Below are positions 44,478 through 54,802 of a stretch of 64,000 nucleotides of DNA, in pieces; the stretch's first letter is position 1; each line of letters starts with the position of its first letter. A model generated the notes under the pieces. The model made no database searches and was not told where the DNA came from. It worked only from the letters and a program-made list of their open reading frames with translations. The stretch spans positions 62,001 through 126,000 of the forward strand of contig JASVEC010000009.1 in NCBI GenBank assembly GCA_030770535.1. Direction: 5' to 3'. The position numbers were made by a program, and so were the translations under genes. The DNA comes from Batkoa obscura (taxonomy: Eukaryota; Entomophthoromycota; Entomophthoromycetes; Entomophthorales; Batkoaceae).

Positions 44478-46321
44478 ATGTTAAAATCTTACTTTTCATA
44501 TCAATTAATATTTTGGGTTTCTATCTTAGTTGCACAAGACAAGTCCATTGCTTCGAATATCTACCAATTAGACCTTAATACTCGCTTATGCCATAATCAA
44601 GATATTTATGAACTTACTATTAGTAAAGCTCATAAACTTTATCAATCGAAAAAACTATTACCATCCCAATTAGTTCAATGTTATCTTGATAGAATCCAAG
44701 CTTTAAACCCACATTTAAATGCAATCATTGAAACCAACCCAACTGCTATTAAAGAAGCAGAAAGTATCCAATCATTTAATTTTAATAAATATCCATTGTT
44801 AGGCATACCTGTATTAATTAAAGATAACATAGCAGTTAATGGAATGAATACTACAGCAGGGGCAAATGCTTTGTTAGGGACTAAAGTTAAAGAAGAAGCT
44901 GAATTGATAAAGAAGTTACGCAAAGCTGGAGCGATTATTTTAGGTAAATTAATTCAATCCATTTTTAGTAATTATGAATCTCAACTTGAATTTTATAGCT
45001 AAAGCCAACTTATCTGAATTCGCTAAGTAATATAATTTATTATTAGTTATTCTATAAAAGCTAACAATTTTCATTAGCTTCCGTGATTTTGTTGATCTCG
45101 CTGGTTGGAGTGGTAGAGGTGGACAAACTCATAATGCTTATGTATTAAGTGCTACTGCTTCTGGTAGTAGTACAGGATCAGCAGTTGGTATTGCTAGTAA
45201 TTTAGCGGTAGTGGCTATTGGTTCAGAAACAGATGGTTCTATCATTGCGCCTTCTTCATTATCAGCTGCCTTTGGATTTAAACCTACTGTTGGTAGAGTA
45301 TCTACCCATGGGGTCATTCCTTTAGCTCCTACTCAGGATTCAGTAAGGAGATTTTGAGGGTTTATTACAGAGAGATATTTATTAATTTATTTATTGAATT
45401 AGGTGGGTCCAATTACTAGAGATATTAATGATTTAATTATTGTGTCTTCAGCGTTATTTGAAAAGGATGGGGATCAAGTACTCAATTTAATTAAAAAGCG
45501 GGGAAATGGATATAAGGTAATTATTGATTATAAAATAAGTAGTAGTATTATATTATATATTTAATATTTAAATTTTATTAGAAAAAAGAACAATTTACTA
45601 TTGGAATATTAAGAAATCCTTATTTTGATAGTGAAGCAATTCGTGATCAATTGAATACTTTGAATAAAACTATTGATAAATTAAAGGGTAATAAACAGTT
45701 TAAAATTATTGATAATTTATCATTTGATGGATCTAAAATTGATGGGGACAAAGGTAAGTTATATAAGTATAAATAATAATAATATATACTAACTAATATT
45801 GTAATATAGAATTAACTGTATTAAGTTATGAATTTAAACATTATTTAAATGAATATTTAGCCAATTCAGTAACTGGAGAACAATTAAATTTGAGCAACAT
45901 AATTGAATACAATAATCAACATAGTTCAACTGAATTAAAACTTTATGGTCAAGGTTTATTAATTCAAGCTAATGAATCTAAGACATTAGATGATCCAATT
46001 TATATTAAAAGTAGAGATGAAAATTTAAAAGCTGCTAAGGATGCTATTGATAATATCTTAGCACAAAACAAATTGGATGTTTTATTAGCTCCTGCTGATT
46101 TTAGGTTAGGCTCTTTTTCTCCTCCTGCTGTAGCTGGTTATCCTATTATTACTATTCCTTTAGATATTAATACTAATAATATACCATTTGGTATTACATT
46201 ACATACTAAAGGAGATAAGGACGTGATGTTATTAAAAGTAGCTAAATTAGTTAGTGATAGCATTAAGGTTCAAAGACCAACTCCCAAATTTATTCCATGT
46301 TGCAGTAATATTGATTTATAA
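44478..46321 (+). CDS. Secreted amidase-signature hydrolase, copy 2
   Basis: Same family and domain plan as copy 1. Six exons (44478-44943, 44999-45026, 45078-45342, 45403-45516, 45582-45753, 45810-46321) give 518 residues. Signal peptide MLKSYFSYQLIFWVSILVAQ. The catalytic Lys in PVLIKDN, the Ser in GSSTGSAVG and the nucleophile Ser in SETDGSIIAPSS are present. Exon 2 is only 28 bases. Its middle exons, two introns and most of the last exon are identical or almost identical to copy 3 on the opposite strand, while its first exon and exon 4 are clearly different. This is a mosaic pattern best explained by gene conversion. The PNGase A gene follows tail-to-tail only 83 bases away. Confidence 0.92.
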
Positions 46322-46404
46322 TATATAATAATAATAAATAAATAAATAGTAATGAATAAACAATAATAAAATTGAATAATAATAATGAATAGTTTTTATT
46401 TTAT

Positions 46405-47590
46405 TTAACAATTAAAATTAATTTCATCTTTTATATAAAATCCATGATTGGAAGTTAATTTGCGTTGATAACAATAAGTTGGATTATAAGTAGGTAATAT
46501 AGCTTTAATTGAAGCAGTGGAATTACAATCCCCAGTAGCAGAAGAAGCTAAAGAATCTCGAAGAGCATAAGCAGTTGCTGATAAACTTAAATGAATTTGA
46601 TTATTTCTAATATCTTTTTTATAAGAAGATAAATTAAATATTGAAGATAAATTATAGCCATTAAGTTTAGTAGTTAATTGAGTTAATTTACCATTTAATA
46701 AATAATAATCATTTAGTTCATATACTTTTCTTGTTGGTATTAAATTTAATTTATTGAAATTATTTAATTGATTTATTGATATATCATTAAATATCAAATG
46801 TTGTAATTGAATTTCATTTTTATAATAAATCAAATAATCAGATGTTGTTAAATTATCTTTTAATAATAAATTTTGTTGATATTGTAATTGTTGATTATAA
46901 TTTATAATATTTAATTGTATTTTGTTATTAGTTAATTGAAAATAAACTGTATTATATTCATTTTTTTGTTTCATTTGAATATTAAAATGGAGTTGTTCTA
47001 AATCATTCAAATAATTAAATTCAATATCTTGTTTTAACTCAGGCGAAATTAAAGTAATTAATTTTGTATCTTTGTTCTTCTTCTTTTTAAATAAATGTAA
47101 GTTACCCGATATTAACCAAAATTCAGTTGCATTAATTACATTAAACTTTAACTTATTTAATTTATTATTACTTAACAATGGTAAAAAAGGTAATAAATCT
47201 AGTTTATATGTAGGAACATCAAAAGAACCTAAACCAGAAATTGGTCTCCATAAAGTTAATGTAATACCACCTGTATAAACAGTAGGAAATGGGATTAAAT
47301 TAGAAATGAATTGATCATTAAGAAATATTTGTAATTCTCTATATCCACCATTTAAACATTCTCCATGTTGTAAAGCATAATCATTTGATGGATTTAAATA
47401 CCAAAATTCATCACATCCATGATTAGAAATAAATATTTCTAATTCTGCACCCACAATTTCATTATTATTATTGATATTATTAATATCAACTATCAAACTT
47501 TGATTATTATTTATTGTATACCATGCTTCTTGTCCTTTTCCTTTAGATATTGATATAATTTCATGAATTATATCATCATTATTATTATTA

Positions 47591-47626
<36 letters not shown>

Positions 47627-48384
47627 GCATTATTATTATTGTATTTATTTAATATATTTTCTACATCTTCATTAGTAATAATTGAATTACTATCATTATT
47701 AATTTGATTAATAATGGTACTGCTATCATTTGTATTAACATCGTTTACATTCTCATCATTAACTGTAGTACTCTCACCTTCATCTTCTACCTCCATAATA
47801 CTTTTATTTTTTAAATAAAAAACAATATCAATTTTAATATAAATTGTACCCGTATAAATTTCATTAACTAAATTACCAATAGAAGCTGTAACTACTCTCT
47901 CTTTATAAAATAAAGGTATTTTATCACTTAAATCCTTTTCAAAATTCCATTGTATACCTTTTTCAGTAGGTTCTGCTGTAGTTGTACGTAATAATTCATA
48001 ACCATCTAAATAAATAGCACCGAATCGATCAAATTGTCTACCTTTTACATTACCTACAAATTTCATTATTATTTGATCAATTTGTTTATCCTGTGTTAAA
48101 CAAGCAGGTAAAGTATAATTTCCAATATATGGTTTACCATAAGAATTGGCAAATCCGTGAGTCATTAAATTGAAATTACATGAAGTAGTGGAAGGATCGT
48201 GTATTTTTGGTGGTATTATACTTAAATCAATTGGATTAGCATATTCTTTTAATACATTTGGTAAATCAGATTGTAATTCAATAGGTTGTTGATTAGAATC
48301 AAAGGTATCAGCTAACCGAATCCAATTATTTTGATAACTATTAATAACATTTAACAAGAAGAAAAAGAAGATTAATAAGATCAT
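46405..48384 (-). CDS. Secreted PNGase A-type peptide:N-glycanase
   Basis: Releases N-glycans by hydrolysing the glycosyl-asparagine amide bond, converting Asn to Asp. Single exon, 659 residues. Signal peptide MILLIFFFFLLNVINSYQ. Family landmarks from the N-terminus: NPIDLSIIPP, CNFNLMTHGFANSYGKP, a RQFDRFGAIYLDGYELLRTT then AEPTEKGIQW block (the PNGase A signature), SIGNLVNEIYTGTIYI, CDEFWYLNPSN, REL-Q-FLN with GGITLTLWRPI. Near the middle is an Asn-rich insert containing two runs. The C-terminal part is beta-rich and ends in a Cys. The gene sits inside a cluster of secreted amidases, and all five products are predicted to be exported and to attack amide bonds. Confidence 0.92.
47583..47638 (-). 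repeat. AAT/ATT microsatellite coding poly-Asn in PNGase A
   Basis: An interrupted ATT array on the + strand that encodes an Asn-rich insert (with Lys, Tyr and Ala interruptions) in the PNGase A protein, between conserved segments. Confidence 0.85.
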
Positions 48385-48939
48385 CTTAATTATAATTGAA
48401 TTCTTTATAAAGGAGAGGAAACTTTAAATTTAATAAAAATAAATTAAAAATTTTCCATTGAGTTTTATATTTCCTATTTATATTTTTTAAAGTCAATAAT
48501 TTTTATCCCTGATGAATTACTTATTTGGGTTAAGATTTATTTCGGTTCCAGGCTTAAACCAATAAAAGTTCAAAGATGCTTTAGTTACTCTTTTTATTCA
48601 ATATGATTGTTGGTTTAAAACAAATTCTTTTTTTTGGAGATTTAGTCGACTTCCCAACTTCAATTGCCTTCAACTTTTTCTATTAATTCTATACTAAATT
48701 CTATAACTGTCGAATTAAAGATGTTAGCTAAATAGACTACCATAATCAATCATAGATCCTAAAGCCAATAAGTACTATTGATAATTTACTAAGATAGACT
48801 ACAATAATTTAAAAAGCGATATGATATCAGCTTTGTTATCAATGATAACATGACAAAAATATTCAATAGAGAATAGTATGATTCAAGTTAATTAAAAATT
48901 AACTAAATTTAAAAATTATTATATAACTCTACTCTATAC

Positions 48940-49088
48940 TAAATGTTGCTATTTTATATGCCCAAGAAAACACAATTCATTATCCCTTTTTTTGCCTTTA
49001 TTTATAAAAATATCTTCGAGGTTTATTAAATAAAGTCAAAGAAGCCATAAGTAACTATATTTTCTTGGGCATGTAAAATATTAAATAG
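48940..49088. mobile_element. Foldback element with ATGCCCAAGAAAA arms
   Basis: TGCTATTTTATATGCCCAAG AAAACA on the left is matched by AATATTTTACATGCCCAAGA AAATAT in reverse complement on the right. Arms are about 30-40 bases, total about 150 bp, non-coding and MITE-like. Confidence 0.7.
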
Positions 49089-49563
49089 TAAATTAATTCC
49101 ATTAAGAATAAAAGATAACATTTTTAAAACTATAAGTCAATGTTTGTTATAGAATTTGATTTATATTACAATTAATAAATAAAATAACATTTTAAAAAAT
49201 ATTTTTATTTTATACCTTTTTTTTATTCTTTATTTTTTACTTTTTATTTCTAAACAATTTTCTACTTAAATTTAACATTATTTCATTTGTTTTCAGTTAT
49301 TTTACACTTTAAAAAATTCTGCAGCTTAACTTAAATAATTAATAATATTATTTCAAACTAATCTAAATGACCCTAATTAAATTTGGGCTGATTTTGTTTT
49401 GACTAGTACTTTATCAGCTTTTAACTATATAATTTTAAATCAAAAAACTGATAAACAGCTTTTATAAAATATTGATATTTTTCAATTTAAAATTTTTATT
49501 TTTATTTTTATTTTTAAATTAACTTATTATTAGTTTATTTAAACAAATGTAATTATTATAATA

Positions 49564-49668
49564 TTATGGGGGTGTTTTTTTTGGCTTCATTACTTTTTCC
49601 ATCTTTTAAGCACTATTTAAGCGGAAAAATTGTTAGTAAAATTCTCAAACAAAAATACATCCTCATAT
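49564..49668 (+). mobile_element. ATATGGGG MITE-like element, copy 9
   Basis: Starts TTATGGGGGTGT and ends ACATCCTCATAT; core TCTTTTAAGCACTATTTAAG, with a changed base in AAGCGCT. Lies about 100 bases downstream of the amidase 3 stop codon. Confidence 0.86.
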
Positions 49669-49766
49669 TGAATTATATAAAAAAGTGTCTTTGTGTTACA
49701 TTATTTAAGCTGTAAAAAAATCAAAATCTTTAATAATTTTAGAAAAATATTTCGTATAAGTACATA

Positions 49767-51600
49767 TTAGTTTTTATTTTCTAAATCGATATTACTGCAA
49801 CATGGAATAAATTTGGGAGTTGGTCTTTGAACCTTAATGCTATCACTAACTAATTTAGCTACTTTTAATAACATCACGTCCTTATCTCCTTTAGTATGTA
49901 ATGTAATACCAAATGGTATATTATTAGTATTAATATCTAAAGGAATAGTAATAATAGGATAACCAGCTACAGCAGGAGGTGTAACGGCGCCTAACCTAAA
50001 ATCAGCAGGAGCTAATAAAACATCCAATTTGTTTTGTGCTAAGATATTATCAATAGCATCCTTAGCAGCTTTTAAATTTTCATCTCTACTTTTAATGTAT
50101 ATAGGATCATCTAAAGTAGTGGTGTTATCGGCATGTTTCAGTAGATTTTGACCATAGAGTTTTAATTCAGTTGAACTATGTTGATTATTGTATTCAATTA
50201 TGTTGCTCAAATTTAATTGTTCTCCAGTTACTGAATTGGCTAAATATTCATTTAAATAATGTTTAAATTCATAACTTAATACAGTTAATTCTATATTACA
50301 ATATTAGTTAGTATATATTATTATTATTTATACTTATATAACTTACCTTTGTCCCCATCAATTTTAGATCCATCAAATGATAAATTATCAATAATTTTAA
50401 ACTGTTTATTACCCTTTAATTTATTAATGGTTGCATTTAAAGCAGCTAATTGATCACGAATTGCTTCATTATCAAAATAAGGATTTCTTAATACACCAAT
50501 GGTAAACTTTTCTCTTTTCTAATAAATCAAAATTAATACACTGATTGCTACTATTTTGTATTTGATCATTACCCTATAATTGCATTTACTGCTTTTAACT
50601 ACATTTAATACTTGTTTGTTTTCTTTCTCAAACAACACCGAAGATACGATGATCAGGTCATTAATATCCCTAGTGATGGGACCAATCTAAAAAAGCAATA
50701 AGAGCTGGCCTAACATGAACAAACATAAAAAAAACTAACCGAATCCTGAGTAGGAGCTAAAGGAATGACCCCATGGGTAGATACTCTACCAACAGTAGGT
50801 TTAAATCCAAAGGCAGCTGATAATGAAGAAGGCGCAATGATAGAACCATCTGTTTCTGAACCAATAGCCACTACCGCTAAATTACTAGCAATACCAACTG
50901 CTGATCCTGTACTACTACCAGAAGCAGTAGCACTTAATACATAAGCATTATGAGTTTGTCCACCTCTACCACTCCAACCAGCGAGATCAACAAAATCACG
51001 GAAGCTAATGAAAATTGTTAGCTTTTATAGAATAACTAATAATAAATTATATTACTTAGCGAATTCAGATAAGTTGGCTTTAGCTAAAGAAAAAAATATT
51101 AATAAGTAGTCAACAACTCATAGATAATAATTACCTAAAATGATGGCACCAGCTTTACGTAATTTCTTTATCAACTCGGCCTCCTCTTTAGGCCTAGTTG
51201 ATAACAAAGCATTTGCCCCTGCTGTAGTATTCATACCATTAACAGCTATATTATCCTTAATGAGAACTGGAATACCGAGTAATGGAAATTTATTAAAATC
51301 AAAAGATTTCATATCATTTGCTTCTTGAATGGCAGAAGAACTGGTTTCAATGATTGCATTTAAATGAGGATTTAAAGCCTCGATTCTTTGTAAATAACAT
51401 TCTACTAACTGAGAAGGCTTTAGTATTCCTGTAAGATAAAGCTCGTGTACTTTAGATATGTTGATTTCATATATGTCTTGACCATAACATAAGCGGGTAT
51501 TAATGTCTAATTGTGAAACATCAGGTTGAGTTGAGTTAATTTCACCAATGAGGGAAGAGCTCAAAAAAATTAATGAATATAAGCAAAAAGCTTTTAACAT
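49767..51600 (-). CDS. Secreted amidase-signature hydrolase, copy 3
   Basis: Six exons on the minus strand (51600-51135, 51083-51056, 51004-50740, 50686-50573, 50518-50347, 50290-49767) give 522 residues. Signal peptide MLKAFCLYSLIFLSSSLIGE. Catalytic Lys (PVLIKDN) and both Ser (GSSTGSAVG, SETDGSIIAPSS) are present. The region from exon 2 through exon 3, including the intron between them, is the same as in copy 2 as far as I can read. So is the end of exon 5 through the start of exon 6 with its intron. Exon 1, the exon 3-4 intron and exon 4 differ. Parts of the last exon are also shared with copy 4. The third intron has a GTTAGT donor. Confidence 0.92.
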
Positions 51601-51653
51601 GGTTGTTTTAAAAGATTGAACTTTCTAAAGTGTTTAATGTTTCAGTTGCAGTG

Positions 51654-51661
51654 CTTTTATA
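51654..51661 (-). promoter_or_regulatory. TATA box of amidase gene 3
   Basis: TATAAAAG on the minus strand, about 55 bases upstream of the start codon, inside a short conserved block shared with amidase 4 (GCTTTTATAG on the + strand). Confidence 0.6.
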
Positions 51662-52138
51662 GTCATTTTAAGTTTCTATAGAGAATTATATTAATTAAGG
51701 TGCCTTCTAAATTTGAAAAAAAAATGATGGTTGAGTTTTTTAAATTTATTCAGTAACACTAAATCTTATTGTTTTATTCTTTTTAACAATTTTAGCCTAC
51801 TTTTTTATTAAAAGTTAGTTATAAGCACCACTTAATCAACATCATTATTTTTTATCTCGGTACTTGGGAATATATACTAATCGAAAGATGGCTTTATTAT
51901 TTAAATTGTTAATCGGTTATTGAAATGACTTGCTAACTTTACCCAAGTTTTTTAAATAGAAGCTTATTATAGATAATTATTCCTTAATTCCAATTATGAA
52001 ATTTTATTATTTTTTACATAATTGTAAATAAATAATTCTAATTTCAGCTACTGTTGTTCTGCATAAATATGATAAACTCAATTACTATTACTCAATGACA
52101 GTCTGCTTTTTATCTAAATTTTTAAAATAAAAGTATAG

Positions 52139-52314
52139 CAATATGGGTAATTAAATTAACGTATAGGTAATAAAATAAACCCCGTCAGACGGTCAATTTT
52201 GATTTTACCTAATAATAAAGTAGATTCAAAATGCTTGATTAGACACAATCAAAATCGACCGTCTGACAGGGTCTATTTTATTACCTGTCTATGTTAACTT
52301 AGTTACCTATATTG
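52139..52314. mobile_element. Foldback element with ~65-bp inverted arms (GTCAGACGGTC)
   Basis: The arms read AGGTAATAAAATAAACCCCG then TCAGACGGTCAATTTTGATT on the left, and AGGTAATAAAATAGACCCTG then TCAGACGGTCGATTTTGATT in reverse complement on the right. Outer ends CAATATGGGTAA/CAATATAGGTAA. About 176 bp with a short loop and no coding capacity. Present upstream of amidase 3; no counterpart is seen in the paralogous amidase 4 upstream region, so it probably inserted after the duplication. Confidence 0.85.
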
Positions 52315-52966
52315 TTATAAATAAGATATAACAACTTCTTTAAATCTAAATATTTTTTCAATGTATTTTATATAAGTGTTAATAGATAAATTTTATTCCA
52401 GTTATTATCATATCTGGTATAAGCTTTTTTAATACATTAATCACCCTCTCCAATTATCAAGCTGTTTAAAAAAATACTACCTCTACTTCCAATATTATGT
52501 CGTTATTATATATAAAAATAACAAACTATATTTAAACAAAAGCTAACTTGATATTATATAATAAAAATACTTACTGATTCATGCACTAAAGATACATTAT
52601 TACTATTGTTATTCTATCACAACATAGAAGAAATTATTGCTTAAATTAATTCTAATCAATAAATAACTTTAATTAAATTTAATTAATTTAACATACCATA
52701 GTACTAAAAGCACAGAACTAGTTAATTGAAGTATAGAATACAGAGCTTCATTTACTTTTTATAAAGGATAATAAACTTTTTTCAGATATGTATTTTTTTG
52801 AAAAATATTAATTATTCTTTTTAAAAAATTGCGTTTTTAATTATTTTATAGTTAAAAGTTTACTATTTTGAAAACTAGTTTCTTTATTTGATATTGCTCA
52901 AGTTATTATAATAAATGAAAACCTTTAATGGTTTTGTCTGATAGTATACTTTATTTTTAATATTTA

Positions 52967-54802
52967 TTAATTTTTAGTTGTTAGATCAATATCAGTACAA
53001 CATTGAATAAATTTTGGAGTAGGTCTCTTCACATCCAAGATTTGAGTAACTAATTTAGTAGCCTTTAATAACATTACATCCTTCTCTCCTTTAGTATATA
53101 AAGCAATACCAAATGGGACTTTATTATTATTGACATCCAATGGAATAGTAATAATAGGATAACCAGCCACAGCAGCAGGAGAATAAGAACCAAATCTAAA
53201 ATCGGCAGGGGCTAATAAAACATCCAATTTGTTTTGTGCTAAGATATTATCAATAGCATCCTTAGCAGCTTTTAAATTTTCATCTCTACTTTTAATGTAT
53301 ATAGGATCATCTAAAGTGTTAGATTTATTTGCATCTATCAATACTGCTTGACCATAAGGCTTCAATTCTTTTAAACTGTTTTGTTTATTGTATTCAATTA
53401 TTTTACTTAAACTTAATTTTTCACCAGTCACGAAGTTTGCTAAATACTCATTTAAATAATGTTTAAATTCATATTTTATCACTATTCCTTCTACATAATA
53501 AATAAATAAATATTTTGAATTATACTCATTATACAACTATCAATTACCTTTTTCTGAATCGATTTTTGAATCATCAAGGGTTAAGTCATCAACAATCTTT
53601 AACTGTTCATTAGACTTCAGTTTATTAATGGTTGTATTTAAGATAGGTAATTGATCACTAATTATTTGATTAAAGTAAGGATTTCTTAATACACCAATGG
53701 TAAACTTTTCACTCTTCAAATAAACTAAAGTCAATATATAAAAGTGGGTTATAATATCAGTATATTACCTTATAGCCGCATTTACTGTTTTTAACTAAGT
53801 TTGATACTTGCTCATTATCCTTTTCAAATATAATGGAGGACAAAAGAATCAAGTCATCAATATTCCTAGTAATGGGGCCAATCTAAGAAGATAATTAGTC
53901 TTAATTCAACATATACAAACATTTATGAAATATTACCGAATCCTGAGTAGGAGCTAAAGGAATGACCCCATGGGTAGATACTCTACCAACAGTAGGTTTA
54001 AATCCAAAAGTACCAGCTAAAGCGGCAGGAGCAATAATAGAGCCGTTGGTTTCTGAGCCAATGCTAGCTACAGCCAAGTTACTTGCTATACCAACCGCAG
54101 ATCCAGTACTACTACCAGAAGCAGTAGCACTTAATACATAAGCATTATGAGTTTGTCCACCTCTACCACTCCAACCAGCAAGGTCAGTCGAGTCACGAAA
54201 GCTTTGAAAAAGTTGTTAGATTCCTATAGAATAATTACTAATGAATTATATTACTTAGCAAACTCTGATAAATTGGCTTTAGCTAAAAAATTAATTAAAT
54301 TAATAAGTGATCATCAAATTTATAAATAATAGTTACCCAAAATAATTGCCCCAGCTTTTCTCAATTTTTTTACCGATTCAGCTTCATCTTTAGGCTTAGT
54401 TGATAATAAAGCATTTGCCCCTGCTGTTGTGTTCATTCCATTGACAGCTATATTATCCTTAATTAAGATTGGAATACCAAGCAATGGGTATTTGTTGAAA
54501 TCAAAGTCCTTAATTTGTTCCGCTTCTTTAATAGCGGATCGACTAGTCTCAATAATTGCATTTAAATGAGGATTCAAAGCTTCGATTCTTTTTAAGTAAC
54601 ATTCCACCAATTGAGAAGGTTTTAGTTTTTTATTGACATAAAGTTTATGTACTTTGGATATGTTGATTTCATAGATATCTTGACCATAGCATAAGCGGGT
54701 GTTATTGTCGATTTGTAAAAGATTGCGTTGGTCTTCTTTGGTCGCAGCAGTAAGTGGGGAGCCGAAGAAGATCAATGAATATAAAAGAGTAGTTTTTAAC
54801 AT
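52967..54802 (-). CDS. Secreted amidase-signature hydrolase, copy 4
   Basis: Six exons (54802-54337, 54282-54255, 54201-53937, 53882-53769, 53713-53548, 53490-52967) give 520 residues. Signal peptide MLKTTLLYSLIFFGSPLTAA. The triad is intact: Lys in PILIKDN, Ser in GSSTGSAVG, and the nucleophile Ser in the segment GSETNGSIIAPAAL, where Asn replaces the Asp found before Gly-Ser in the other copies. Exon 5 uses an AAG acceptor and is two codons shorter than in copies 2 and 3. Several patches are identical to copy 3 or copy 2, including the PTQDS/THGVIPLAP region and the DEN-LKAAKDAIDNILAQNKLD block, between diverged stretches. The gene and its upstream region form a tandem duplicate of copy 3. 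Confidence 0.9.

Larger units (their letters stand above)
48385..49766. other. Intergenic between PNGase A and amidase 3
   Basis: About 1.4 kb with a foldback element (48940-49088) and one ATATGGGG element (49564-49668). A TATA-like CTTTATAAAG at 48403 is very near the PNGase A start. No gene seen. Confidence 0.5.
51601..52966. other. Amidase 3 upstream region, duplicated with that of amidase 4
   Basis: Contains the amidase 3 promoter, a foldback element (52139-52314), and long diverged similarity to the 54803-56490 region. Anchors include TTTTTAAATAGAAGC, ACCCTCTCCAATTA, CACTAAAGA and ATACCATAGTA in the same order. No gene seen. Confidence 0.6.
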
